This document shows, in pieces, positions 26,085-34,627 of a stretch of DNA of 61,042 nt. Below the pieces are notes generated by a model. That model saw nothing but the letters and a program-made list of their open reading frames with translations. It did no database searches and had not been told where the DNA came from. Source of the DNA: an uncultured Phycisphaerales bacterium (GTDB lineage: Bacteria; Planctomycetota; Phycisphaerae; Phycisphaerales; SM1A02). The number at the start of each line of letters is the position of its first letter. Positions within the stretch are counted from its first letter, which is position 1. The position numbers and the translations under genes are program-made. The stretch is from the NCBI GenBank assembly GCA_905480395.1, contig CAJQQE010000035.1, positions 1-61,042 of the forward strand. The letters are read 5' to 3'.

Positions 26085-27212
26085 TCAGGCGGAAACCATG
26101 GATTCGTTGTCGGGAAACCGCTCGATGGCTCGGAGTAACTGCTCGATCTGCCCCGGAGGTGGCATCGACATCAGGCGTCTACGCAGTGCCGTGACGGTCT
26201 TGAGTTCGCGATCACCCATGAGGAGATGCTCCTTCCGAGTTCCACTCGCGGCGAGATTGATGGCCGGAAAGAGCCGGCGTTCGGCGATGGTTCGGTCGAG
26301 GATGAGCTCCATGTTCCCGGTGCCCTTGAATTCTTCGAAGATCACCTGGTCGGCCCGGCTGCCCGTATCCACGAGGCAACTCGCGATGATGGTCAGAGAG
26401 CCGCCTTCTTCAGCTTTTCGTGCGGCGCCAAAAAGTTGTTTGGGGATCTCCATGGCTCTGGAGTCCAGGCCACCGGACATCGTCCGGCCGCTCTGACGGA
26501 AGGACCTGGAGTTGTTGAATGCCCGTCCGAGTCGGGTGATCGAATCGAGAAGCACGACCACGTCCCGCCCCGCTTCGAGTTTTCGTTTGGCCCGTTCGAT
26601 CGCGAGCATTCCGAGCCTGCAATGGGTGTCCACGTCCATGTCGTTGCTGGAGGCGAGAACCTCGGCGGGGACGTTTCGTCGAAAGTCGGTGACTTCTTCA
26701 GGACGTTCATCGATCAAGAGCGCAACCACGTCAACGTCAGGATGGTTGTGCTTGATGCCCATCGCGATCTGTTGAAGCAGAATCGTCTTTCCCGCTTTCG
26801 GCGGGGCCACGATCAGGCCGCGGGTTCCGAAGCCAATCGGGCAGAAGAGATCGATGAGGCGGCAGGCGGGTGGGCAGCCCTTGTGTTCGAGCGACAGTCG
26901 CGGGGACGGATCAATCGCCGTCAAGTCCTCGAATGCCTTGCGTTGCCCGTAGGTCTCGATCTCGAGCCCTTCGATGCGGAGGATTTTCTCAACGGTTGGT
27001 CGAGGTGGTCGACCTCCAGAACGGCGTCCACGTCGTGGTTTCTTCTCGACGACCTCGACTTCCAGTTCTTGCGACGGCCGGAGCGAGAGCTCGTTCAGCA
27101 ATTCAGTGGGGACGTACGGATCGTCATTGGACTGGACGAGCCCGTCGGCCATCTTGCGGAGCCGGGGTTCGGAGCCCTTAGGAAAATCAAGAATGCCGGT
27201 GAAACTCGTCAT
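26085..27212 (-). CDS. rho: Transcription termination factor Rho, short N-terminus
   Basis: A hexameric RNA-dependent ATPase that ends transcription. The motor domain is normal: RGLIVAPPKAGKT (Walker A, 132-143), DVVALLIDERPEEVTDFRR, DVVVLLDSITRLGRAFN (Walker B), SGGLDSRAME and GTGNMELILDR. The N-terminus is unusual. At 375 residues it lacks the helical bundle of about 47 residues found in E. coli Rho and begins at the cold-shock-like part (TGILDF). The RNA-contact motif GFGFLR is replaced by GSEPRLRK, and a basic linker (KKPRRGRRSGGRPPRP, 57-72) precedes the ATPase. Primary RNA binding may thus rely on the basic linker. The gene is monocistronic or ends the transcript feeding the mlaD pair. 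Confidence 0.94.
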   Translation of the reverse strand: MTSFTGILDFPKGSEPRLRKMADGLVQSNDDPYVPTELLNELSLRPSQELEVEVVEKKPRRGRRSGGRPPRPTVEKILRIEGLEIETYGQRKAFEDLTAIDPSPRLSLEHKGCPPACRLIDLFCPIGFGTRGLIVAPPKAGKTILLQQIAMGIKHNHPDVDVVALLIDERPEEVTDFRRNVPAEVLASSNDMDVDTHCRLGMLAIERAKRKLEAGRDVVVLLDSITRLGRAFNNSRSFRQSGRTMSGGLDSRAMEIPKQLFGAARKAEEGGSLTIIASCLVDTGSRADQVIFEEFKGTGNMELILDRTIAERRLFPAINLAASGTRKEHLLMGDRELKTVTALRRRLMSMPPPGQIEQLLRAIERFPDNESMVSA

Positions 27213-27537
27213 GCGTTTGGCAACTAGAGTGGCGATCGATGCTTCGTCGGGCGACGGTCGGCTGGATGAATGGAGACGGCTGCGCTTGATGCAGCTGGAA
27301 TCCTGAAGCCTCTTGAAATGAATCCTCTGGCTTCACGGCGACGTGAAGGAAGAAGTCCAGTGACGAAATGTGGCCTTGCAGTCCGATTCCGCGGAGAAAA
27401 CGATTCTCGTCGAAGCGTGTTTCAGACTGCGACCTTCGTGGCGTCTCGATACTGCAGGCGAGGACGTCGAGGGGTTCTTCCGCCAGCGTTTGATCGCTGC
27501 GGAGTGTTGACGAGTAGAGCAGCCACCCGAAGGGGTG
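27213..27537. other. Gene-free stretch upstream of rho
   Basis: No supported gene lies in these 325 bases between psuG (stop at 27538) and rho (start at 27212), both on the minus strand. It probably holds the rho promoter and leader. One small hairpin (CTTCAC-GGCGAC-GTGAAG, 27331-27348) is present. I see no terminator for psuG and no tRNA or known small RNA. Confidence 0.4.
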
Positions 27538-28578
27538 TCAACTGGAGGAACTTGGGCCTCCGCACCAGTCGACGGCGATTCTGGCCGCGAGTGCCGCGTT
27601 GGAGATCAGCAGCGAGAGATTGGCCGAGATCGGGTTGAGGTCGACTTCAGAGATCATCGAGGCGAGCAGGAATGGTGTCACCCCCGATCCATCGATGCCT
27701 TGGGCCGCGGCTTCAGCAAGCCCGGCATCGACGAGAATATCCATGCGATGGGGATCGACCGCGTCTTCCGTCGGGCAGGGGTTGGCCACGAGGACGCCCG
27801 AGGTCTGGCCAAAATCCATCCAATGTCGTCGGCATGCGTTGGCGATTGAGGTCGGGTCGTCGAGTCGATGGGGAACGACTAAGTCATCGCTCAATCCCGC
27901 CGTGAAGATCGGGAGGGCATTGGTTCCGAAACCGATCACCGGAACCCCGAGGGTGTCGAGCGCTTCGAGCGTCGCCGGGAGATCGAGAATCACTTTCGCG
28001 CCCGAGGCCACCACGAGTACCGGTTCGCTCGCCAACGCTTTCAAGTCGGCAGAGATGTCGGGCCGCTTCGACCAGCCTCGGTGGATGCCGCCGATGCCCC
28101 CGGTGGCGAAGATTCGGATCGGCGTCGGCGAGGCCAGTCGACAGGCTCTCATCGACGCCGCGACGGTCGTGCCGGCGGAAGCCCCCCGAGCGGAGAGCGG
28201 GCCGAAGTCACGGTTGCTTGCTTTGGCCGCCGTCTTATCAAGGGCAAGCATTTCGAGTTCGCTGGCATCCAGTCCGATCCGCAGCGTTCCATCGATCATC
28301 GCGATCACGGCAGGAGTTGCCCCGGCGTGTCGGACGGCCTGATCCAGAAGTTGGACCGACTGGAGATTCAGCGGCGCGTTCTCATCCCATGCTGGCGTGC
28401 CACCGATCAGTTCGGCGACCCGACCATCTGCCCGCAGGCAGCCAGGTGCTGGCTGGCCATCGCGAGGAAGCCCGTGGGTCAGTACCGCGGTCTCAAGCCC
28501 GACGACCGGTCGCCCCTCGGCTAAGGCTTCTGAAACCTCAGGATGAGTCCTGACAAAATCGGAGTCGGGAATACTCAT
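27538..28578 (-). CDS. psuG: Pseudouridine-5'-phosphate glycosidase PsuG
   Basis: PsuG breaks (or, in reverse, makes) the C-C bond of pseudouridine 5'-phosphate, giving uracil and ribose 5-phosphate. The N-terminal RPVVGLETAVLTHGLPR contains the catalytic Glu (residue 29). LSARGASAGTTVAASM, FATGGIGGIHRG, VIGFGTNALPIF and GVLVANPCP match the family. The 346-residue length from the ATG at 28578 is slightly above the usual 310. The kinase PsuK is not adjacent. The start overlaps the stop of an RNA helicase (ATGA), suggesting that pseudouridine salvage is coupled to RNA turnover in this organism, which is inference from position only. Confidence 0.92.
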   Translation of the reverse strand: MSIPDSDFVRTHPEVSEALAEGRPVVGLETAVLTHGLPRDGQPAPGCLRADGRVAELIGGTPAWDENAPLNLQSVQLLDQAVRHAGATPAVIAMIDGTLRIGLDASELEMLALDKTAAKASNRDFGPLSARGASAGTTVAASMRACRLASPTPIRIFATGGIGGIHRGWSKRPDISADLKALASEPVLVVASGAKVILDLPATLEALDTLGVPVIGFGTNALPIFTAGLSDDLVVPHRLDDPTSIANACRRHWMDFGQTSGVLVANPCPTEDAVDPHRMDILVDAGLAEAAAQGIDGSGVTPFLLASMISEVDLNPISANLSLLISNAALAARIAVDWCGGPSSSS

Positions 28579-29987
28579 CGCCTTCGAGTTCGAACCTTGC
28601 CCATCATTCGTCGTGCCGGCATCTTGATCGGCACGATGCCGCCGGGGAACGCCGCGTTGTCCTCGGCCTTGACTGGCGGTGCTTCGGTTCGTTTCATCGA
28701 GTTTTCTCGATCCTGCACGCGTTTCTCGGCAAGTTCGGTCTCGGCCCTGATGTCTGCGGGTACCGGGCCGGGCTTGAAGTCGTTGTACTCCTGCTGCGGG
28801 ATCTCGATATTGGCAAGCATCTCGCAGTTGGTCAGCAGATCGCCCTGCATGGGGGTCACCAAGCTCCACGCCACGCCGTCTCGGCCGGCTCGGGCCGTTC
28901 GGCCGATTCGGTGAATGTAGACCTCTGGATCTTCGGGGAGGTCATAGTTGATGACGTGGCTGATGCCGTCGACATCGAGGCCGCGGGCCGCAAGATCGCT
29001 GGCCACCAGGACGCCCAAGTTGCCGCCTCGGAGTCGATCCATCACCTTGTTGCGTTGGCTCTGGATCATGTCCCCGTGGATGGCGTGGGCATCGATGTTC
29101 TTACGGTTCAGGAATTTTGTCACGTCGTCGACGGTGCGTTTGGTCCGACAGAAGACCACCGACAATGCCGGGGTCTCATGCGTCAACAGGTGATGAAGCA
29201 TGTGCTTCTTGTCCCACGGTTGGACCTTGATCCAACTTTGCGCGACCCTGGAGACTGTGAGGCTCTTCTCCTTGCTGACGATCTTGATCGGATCCTTCAT
29301 GTAGGAGCGGGCAAGTTTCTCGATTTCGTCGGAGATCGTGGCGCTGACGAAGATCGTCTGGGGGCGCTGCCTCATGCCGCCGAGGATCTTTCGGATGTCG
29401 TCGCGGAATCCGATGTCAAGCATCCGATCGACTTCGTCGAGGACCGCCATTCGCACGGTGTCGTACGGAAGCATGCGCCGATCGTGGAGGTCCATGACGC
29501 GGCCGGGGGTGCCGACGACGATCTCCGGGCCTCGTTCGAGTTTCGGTGCTTGCGCGGTGATCCGTTGGCCGCCGTAAACGGGAAGCACGGTGAGTGGCGT
29601 ACCGGCGCCGAGGTCCTTGATCTCACGGGCGACCTGAATCGCGAGTTCGCGAGTCGGGACGAGAACCAAGGCCGCGAAGTGATCGCCGGGCTTGATCATC
29701 GAGAGCATCGGAAGACCAAACGCGGCGGTCTTGCCGGTTCCGGTCTTGGCTTGGCCAAGGACGTGTCGGCCGGTGAGCGCCGCGGGGATCAGTGACGATT
29801 GGATCTTCGTCGGATGAACGAATCCGCTTGCGGTAATCCCCTTGAGGACGTCTTCAGGGAGTCCCAGATCGGCGAAGGTCTTGGAGGTATCGAACGTCTC
29901 CTCGTCCTTGGCTTCTTGGGCCATCGCCTCGGGATCAACCGAAGGCTTGTTCTCTTGGGGTGGGGTCTTGTCCGTCGAAGTCGTCAA
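28575..29987 (-). CDS. DEAD-box-family ATP-dependent RNA helicase (DEVD variant)
   Basis: A superfamily 2 RNA helicase with every motif visible: FVHPTKIQSSLIP (Q motif), GQAKTGTGKTAAFG (I), PTRELAIQ (Ia), VGTPGR (Ib), LDEVDRMLDIGF (II, DEVD instead of DEAD), VSATI (III), VVFCRTKRTVDDV (IV), LVASDLAARGLDVDGISHVINYDLP (V, split here at 20 residues for length) and HRIGRTARAG (VI). The C-terminal tail is basic (ARRMMGKVRTRRR), a likely RNA-binding end. The start is uncertain: TTG at 29987 gives 470 residues, an ATG at 29924 gives 449, and the frame is open to 30074. The tail overlaps psuG. Likely role: ribosome assembly or mRNA decay. Confidence 0.93.
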   Translation of the reverse strand: MTTSTDKTPPQENKPSVDPEAMAQEAKDEETFDTSKTFADLGLPEDVLKGITASGFVHPTKIQSSLIPAALTGRHVLGQAKTGTGKTAAFGLPMLSMIKPGDHFAALVLVPTRELAIQVAREIKDLGAGTPLTVLPVYGGQRITAQAPKLERGPEIVVGTPGRVMDLHDRRMLPYDTVRMAVLDEVDRMLDIGFRDDIRKILGGMRQRPQTIFVSATISDEIEKLARSYMKDPIKIVSKEKSLTVSRVAQSWIKVQPWDKKHMLHHLLTHETPALSVVFCRTKRTVDDVTKFLNRKNIDAHAIHGDMIQSQRNKVMDRLRGGNLGVLVASDLAARGLDVDGISHVINYDLPEDPEVYIHRIGRTARAGRDGVAWSLVTPMQGDLLTNCEMLANIEIPQQEYNDFKPGPVPADIRAETELAEKRVQDRENSMKRTEAPPVKAEDNAAFPGGIVPIKMPARRMMGKVRTRRR

Positions 29988-30127
29988 AATTGGAACTCGC
30001 AGATGCGATTGACCCGGATGTCTTTGATGACCACCGGTGGAATCCGTCGATAGTACCCGCAGCGGAGGCTCCACCGCGACGTCACTGAGTGGTACGTTGC
30101 CCGGGTCCCCGGCTTTTTGGACTCTTC

Positions 30128-31363
30128 ATGACGACGACCAGTTCAATTCGGATCGATTTGAATGCTCTTGAGGGGAACCTTGAGGCGGTCGCGACATTGG
30201 CCGGTGGTGGAGTGGCAGACTGGAAGCGGGTCTGTGCGGTCGTCAAATCGGACGCCTATGGCCTTGGAGCCCCTCGGATCGCTGGTTCGATGGCTGAGAT
30301 GGGCATTCGGACATTCGCGGCCTACAGCCCGGAGGAGGCCCTCTCAGTGGCCACCGCGGCTCGAGGGGCGGATGTGCTCGTGCTCATGCCGGTCCACCAG
30401 CTCGATCGTGGCGGGGCGGCCATGCACCTGCTGGCCAACGAGAAACTTCATTTCACAGCCCATTCGATCGAGCAAGTCCGAGATCTCGAATTCGAGGCAG
30501 CCGAACTCGGCATCGTGCTCCCTTTGCATCTGGAGCTCGATACGGGGATGGGACGCGGAGGATGCGAGGAGCGTGATGCCCTCCAGATTCTCGCCCAGAT
30601 AAGCCAAAGTCCCCGGCTGCGGCTCGCTGGAGTCATGACCCATCTTCCGGATGCGCTCGACGACGCGGATTCCGCTCGTGATCGGGGACGTCGATTCCGA
30701 TCATTCTTGGAAGCGGCGGGTGATCTGGTTCCCGCCAAAGTCCTGCGTCATGCCGCCGCCACGGCGGCGCTTCACGACTCGACCCTTCGGCTCGACATGG
30801 TCCGCGTGGGGCTGGCCTGGACGGGATATCAACCACGAGGGGCCGGTATCACGCCATCTTCGATCAAGCTCCAGCCAGCCATCTCTTGGTGGTCCCGGTT
30901 GGTGCAGGTCCGACGACTCTCTGCTGGCCGTTCGATTGGTTACGGCTGTACGACCACCATCGATCGGGACACGATCGCCGGGCTGGTTCCCGTTGGGTAC
31001 GCCGATGGTCTCCCTTCCAGCCGAACTGGGCCACATCGGCTCGTGGTTCATGGACCGCGGGGCGCCGTCTCAGTTCCCGTCCTCGGTCGAATGAATATGG
31101 ATCAGTGCGTGGTTGATCTCACAGACGTCGGTCCGGTCGACCCGAATGCCGATGTGGAAATTGTCTCCGCAGATGCGGATTCTCCCGTGGCCTTGCCTCG
31201 GGTGGCGGCTCGCTCGGAAGTGATGCCCTACGAACTCCTCTGTGGGCTCTCGGCCCGAATCCCACGAATCATCGTGGCTGGCGGCGTTCGGGCGAAATCG
31301 GATCAACCCGCGGGAATCGTGATCGATTCGATCGAGTCCAAGCACAGAATTGGCTTCGGCTGA
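30128..31363 (+). CDS. alr: Alanine racemase
   Basis: A PLP enzyme producing D-alanine for peptidoglycan. The PLP lysine is at residue 40 in CAVVKSDAYGLG, where most family members have KADAYGHG. LELDTGMGRGG, DMVRVGLAWTGYQ, the catalytic-Tyr region RSIGYGCTTTIDRD, VPVGYADGLP and RMNMDQCVVDLTD follow in the usual order. Starting at ATG 30128 it has 411 residues, slightly longer than the usual 360-380 because of a C-terminal tail past residue 390. It is divergent from the helicase. Together with murA, murG and ftsW it argues that this organism builds peptidoglycan. Confidence 0.95.
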   Translation: MTTTSSIRIDLNALEGNLEAVATLAGGGVADWKRVCAVVKSDAYGLGAPRIAGSMAEMGIRTFAAYSPEEALSVATAARGADVLVLMPVHQLDRGGAAMHLLANEKLHFTAHSIEQVRDLEFEAAELGIVLPLHLELDTGMGRGGCEERDALQILAQISQSPRLRLAGVMTHLPDALDDADSARDRGRRFRSFLEAAGDLVPAKVLRHAAATAALHDSTLRLDMVRVGLAWTGYQPRGAGITPSSIKLQPAISWWSRLVQVRRLSAGRSIGYGCTTTIDRDTIAGLVPVGYADGLPSSRTGPHRLVVHGPRGAVSVPVLGRMNMDQCVVDLTDVGPVDPNADVEIVSADADSPVALPRVAARSEVMPYELLCGLSARIPRIIVAGGVRAKSDQPAGIVIDSIESKHRIGFG

Positions 31364-31444
31364 TCGAGCTGGTCGGTTGATTCGAGTGAACATCGTCCCG
31401 AAATCGATCGCCGGACCGACGTTGGGAACCTAGCATGTCGCCAT

Positions 31445-32293
31445 ATGGTGCACTTGACTGAAAACGAACTCCGCCTTGGGGTCGTCTCCTATCTCAACAC
31501 GCTTCCGTTGATCGACGGCTTGGAGAAGGCTGAGGGCGTCCGAATCTTCTCCGAGGTTCCGTCGATGCTGGCGGGCATCCTCGAGGCGGGCGAGACAGAT
31601 CTTTCGCTCTGTTCGGTCATCGATCAGCAACGGGCGGCGGTTCCACTGGCATTGGTTCCGGTGGGGCAGATTGGTTGCGACGGCGCGACCTGGACGGTTC
31701 GGCTCTTTTCTCGCCGACCCCTTGCCGAGATCCAAGACGTCGCGTGCGACACAGATAGCCACACCTCCGTCGCACTCCTCCGTGTGCTTCTCTTGGAACA
31801 GCAGGGACTCACGCCGACGTTGGTTCCGATTCAAGCTCGAAACACCGCGATGGCCGATTGGCCGGATGTGGTTCTGCTTATCGGCGATAAAGTCGTGCGG
31901 TCCGGGCCGAGCGTCGAGACGCATCCTTTTCAGCTCGATCTCGGTGCGGCGTGGCACGAACTCACTGGATTGCCATTCGTCTTCGCCTCTTGGTTCTGCC
32001 GTGCCGACATCGACGGTCCCGCCCGTGATCGGGTTCGCCGTCTTGCGATGATCGTCGATCACGCTCGCCGTCGGAACGCGAGGAGAATCCCGAACATTGC
32101 ACATCAGCACGCTGAAGCGCACGGTTGGCGTGCGGATCAGGCGATCGAGTATCTCAATTCGAGACTTCGATTCGAGTGCACGCCGCGTTCGATCGAGTCG
32201 ATGCGGGTTTTCTTTGAAGCGGCGGCGAAGATTGACGGGATCTCTGACCCTCAGCCATTTCGAATTGCTGATGACCTGCTGGCCCCCGCATGA
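31445..32293 (+). CDS. mqnA: Chorismate dehydratase MqnA
   Basis: MqnA removes water from chorismate to give 3-enolpyruvoyl-benzoate, the first step of the futalosine route to menaquinone. The family opening LGVVSYLNTLPL is clear, followed by VPSMLAGILEAGETDLSLCSV and the two-lobe periplasmic-binding-like fold, with LTGLPFVFASWFCR near residue 180. The 282 residues are normal. The start ATG is weakly supported by a ribosome-binding site. The gene overlaps the next one by four bases (ATGA). Other mqn genes are not in the window, so the pathway is scattered, as is common. Confidence 0.93.
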   Translation: MVHLTENELRLGVVSYLNTLPLIDGLEKAEGVRIFSEVPSMLAGILEAGETDLSLCSVIDQQRAAVPLALVPVGQIGCDGATWTVRLFSRRPLAEIQDVACDTDSHTSVALLRVLLLEQQGLTPTLVPIQARNTAMADWPDVVLLIGDKVVRSGPSVETHPFQLDLGAAWHELTGLPFVFASWFCRADIDGPARDRVRRLAMIVDHARRRNARRIPNIAHQHAEAHGWRADQAIEYLNSRLRFECTPRSIESMRVFFEAAAKIDGISDPQPFRIADDLLAPA

Positions 32294-33918
32294 GGTCCGC
32301 GGACGGATATCGCACCGCAGCCATCGCGCTGGTGCATCGTCAATTTGAATTCGCGAGCACGGAGGTCATTCGCCGTCATCTCTCGAAACTCTTGACGGTT
32401 TATCCGGAGTTTGATCCTTCGAGGTCTTATCCGCTCTCGTGGTTCGTCTACCGGATCACCGGCGTCGCGGCGGAGGACAAATCGGTCGAAGACCTCGTGA
32501 TCTCGGGGGCGGACCTGCTGGCCGATGCGAGCCTCCTGATTCTTCGATTGGCGGCTCGCCTGGGTCCCGAGGCTTTTGAGCCAGAACTCGACATCACGGC
32601 GGACGAAATCGCTCGGCAACTTGGCGTCTCTCGTCGCACGGTTCAACGCTGGCGAGCCGCCGGGTTGCCAACGCGACTCGCTCGTTTTCCAAACGGCGGT
32701 GCCAAGTCCGTGTGTCGTATTTCCATCTTCAACGCCTTTGTCCTACGGAACGAGGCAAGAATCGAGCGGGCCCGTCGTTCGAGTGCTTCACGCCAACGCG
32801 GGAAGGCGAAGGACATCGATGACCAATCCACCGGAGGATCCGATTCCGCCGGGAATGGCGAATTGGTTCAGACGCGATCGGAGTGCCGGCGACCGCCGAG
32901 ATCTCGTTTGGATCGTGTTCGCGTCGCCACGATGATCGGCCGCGGAGGGCGATGGTTGATTCCGCTGGTCGATCTGGAGGTTCGCGTCGATCGGAGTCGG
33001 GCAGTCGTTCGACGCCTTTCCTTGCAGGCTCGCGTCGATGATCTGGGGGTGCTTGAAGCCCCGGCATTCGTCCCGCCGAACCTGGACCGGCCCGAGGCGG
33101 CCGAGGTCTTTGGAGTCGCCGGATTACTCGACGGCGAAGCGGACGAATGGTCGCGACTCTCGTTCGCTGATGGGCTGGAAGCAATGCGACGGTCGCTCGG
33201 CGTCGAGGACCATGAGATCAACCGCGCCCGCATCGCCGCGATGCACTTTGCAAAAGCCCGGGCTCACCAGGAATACAACGAGATGATGTCTCGACCCGGG
33301 CCAATCCGCGAGCGTGACATCGATCGCGTCGAATCAGATCTTCGATGGTGGGGGATGTTGCTGGAGCGGGCCACGATCTCCGGCCTCGGTCCGGGAGTGC
33401 AGCGCTTTGAACAGTCGGTTGGTCGGCGGATCGAGCAACTCCCGATTCAGAGGGTGAACGATGCGATTGAGTTGGTGATCAATGGAGTCTCGCACGCGGT
33501 TCAGGCGTTCGATCCGACGCGTCGAACCCGTGGGCACAGTCTCGATCGGTTGGTGGGACTCACCGTCTCCCGACAGGTCGCTCGAACGTCGGCGTGGTCG
33601 GGGATCACCGGGGCTCGGCGTCGGTCGATCTCTGATTCCATCCCGAGCGTGTCGATGCTCGGGTGTGTGCCGGCACCGGTAAGGAGTCTTCTCGCGCCAG
33701 TTCGCTGGTGGCGAATACTCGAGGGGCGTGATCGGTCTGAGATCGAGGCGATGCCTGGCTTTGAAGCCTTTTTGCTTCGATTCGGACTGCAGGCCCCGGG
33801 TCGTCCTCGCTCGTTAATCGAGACCGGTCGAGTGATCGGGCTTCCATCCACCCGATGGTCACAGGACGTGCACTCGGTTGCTCGCGAAACTCGCCGGCGT
33901 GCGATTCGGTCGCGCTGA
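32290..33918 (+). CDS. Unusual protein with HTH and sigma-70 region-2-like segments
   Basis: The 542-residue product is not a known family to me. Residues 101-128 (DITADEIARQLGVSRRTVQR) look like a helix-turn-helix of the sigma region 4 or MerR kind. Residues 391-432 (DAIELVINGVSHAVQAFDPT then RRTRGHSLDRLVGLTVSRQV) align by eye with sigma-70 region 2.2-2.4, normally LIQEGNIGLMRAVEKFDP...STYATWWIRQAI, but the aromatic promoter-melting residues are missing. The linker at 160-205 is low-complexity, Ser/Arg rich. The C-terminus is basic. It overlaps mqnA by four bases, so it is translationally coupled. It may be a diverged transcription regulator; a true sigma activity is doubtful. Confidence 0.6.
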   Translation: MRSADGYRTAAIALVHRQFEFASTEVIRRHLSKLLTVYPEFDPSRSYPLSWFVYRITGVAAEDKSVEDLVISGADLLADASLLILRLAARLGPEAFEPELDITADEIARQLGVSRRTVQRWRAAGLPTRLARFPNGGAKSVCRISIFNAFVLRNEARIERARRSSASRQRGKAKDIDDQSTGGSDSAGNGELVQTRSECRRPPRSRLDRVRVATMIGRGGRWLIPLVDLEVRVDRSRAVVRRLSLQARVDDLGVLEAPAFVPPNLDRPEAAEVFGVAGLLDGEADEWSRLSFADGLEAMRRSLGVEDHEINRARIAAMHFAKARAHQEYNEMMSRPGPIRERDIDRVESDLRWWGMLLERATISGLGPGVQRFEQSVGRRIEQLPIQRVNDAIELVINGVSHAVQAFDPTRRTRGHSLDRLVGLTVSRQVARTSAWSGITGARRRSISDSIPSVSMLGCVPAPVRSLLAPVRWWRILEGRDRSEIEAMPGFEAFLLRFGLQAPGRPRSLIETGRVIGLPSTRWSQDVHSVARETRRRAIRSR

Positions 33919-33933
33919 CGCTTTTCTGAGTCT

Positions 33934-33975
33934 CCATGCAAACACCGCCGCGAACAAGTTCGCGGCGGTGCATGG
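33934..33975. terminator. Long hairpin between sigma-like gene and rpsI
   Basis: A perfect 13-bp stem (CACCGCCGCGAAC at 33943-33955 with GTTCGCGGCGGTG at 33958-33970) has a two-base loop and an outer CCATG/CATGG pair. It is followed by TGTTTCTGTT on the plus strand. It fits a terminator for the sigma-like gene and a 3' stem for the convergent rpsI. Confidence 0.7.
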
Positions 33976-33990
33976 TGTTTCTGTTGAACG

Positions 33991-34008
33991 TTGATGATCT
34001 TGATGATC
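33991..34008. repeat. 9-bp tandem duplication in non-coding DNA
   Basis: TTGATGATC occurs twice in tandem just after the hairpin and before the rpsI stop. It is not in any supported reading frame, so its 9-base unit is not explained by codon triplets. Confidence 0.85.
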
Positions 34009-34026
34009 GGGCTGATGCCCGCAAGA

Positions 34027-34572
34027 TCAACGCTTCGAGAACTGGAAGCGTCGACGAGCACCGGGCTGGCCGTACTTCTTGCGTTCCACTTCACGAGCAT
34101 CGCGGGTCAGGAACCCATTCTCTCGAAGGGCCGGTTCCAGCGAAGGATCGAACTCTCGAAGGGCTCGGGCGACGCCGAGGATGATGGCACCTGACTGGCC
34201 CGTGAATCCGCCGCCGTCGGCGTTGACGAAAACGTCGACGCTACCCGCGGTTCCGGTCTTCTCGAGGACCGAGCGGATCGCGTTCTGATCTCGCATTTCG
34301 GTGAAGTAGGTATCGAGGGGCTTCTGGCCCTTCTTCGTACCGTGGATGAGAAACTCACCCTTGCCGGCCTTGATTCGCACCCGAGCGACGGCGCTCTTTC
34401 GGCGACCGGTGCCACGGAACCAACCGTGGGCATCGGGGCCACGGCTCACGTGGACGGGGACGACCTCGGTCGCGGTTGACTCGACTTCGCCAAGGGTAAT
34501 GCCCTCGACGGCCGGAATCTCGGCGACTTCAACGGTCTCAGTGTTCTCGGTGTTCTCGGTGTTCTCGGTCAT
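34027..34572 (-). CDS. rpsI: 30S ribosomal protein uS9, with N-terminal extension
   Basis: The core from about residue 48 is canonical uS9: GTGRRKSAVARVRI, DTYFTEMRDQNAIR, VNADGGGFTGQSGAIILGVARAL, and the basic C-terminus KKYGQPGARRRFQFSKR reaching the decoding site. At 181 residues it carries about 45 extra, acidic N-terminal residues that begin MTENTENTENTETVEVAE. These come from a 9-bp repeat immediately after the ATG at 34572. The neighbours are rplM upstream and a terminator hairpin downstream, the standard rplM-rpsI pair. The extension is likely disordered on the ribosome surface. Confidence 0.95.
   Translation of the reverse strand: MTENTENTENTETVEVAEIPAVEGITLGEVESTATEVVPVHVSRGPDAHGWFRGTGRRKSAVARVRIKAGKGEFLIHGTKKGQKPLDTYFTEMRDQNAIRSVLEKTGTAGSVDVFVNADGGGFTGQSGAIILGVARALREFDPSLEPALRENGFLTRDAREVERKKYGQPGARRRFQFSKR
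34542..34568. repeat. 9-bp tandem repeat, 3 units, at the rpsI start
   Basis: Three exact copies of TGTTCTCGG end two bases before the CAT that is the rpsI start on the minus strand. On that strand they encode Thr-Glu-Asn triplets right after the initiator Met and Thr. Confidence 0.9.
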
Positions 34573-34627
34573 GTTCGATTCGAATCCGGTCTGTAGATCG
34601 GTGGGATGCAGAGTGGTTGGCGTCTGA

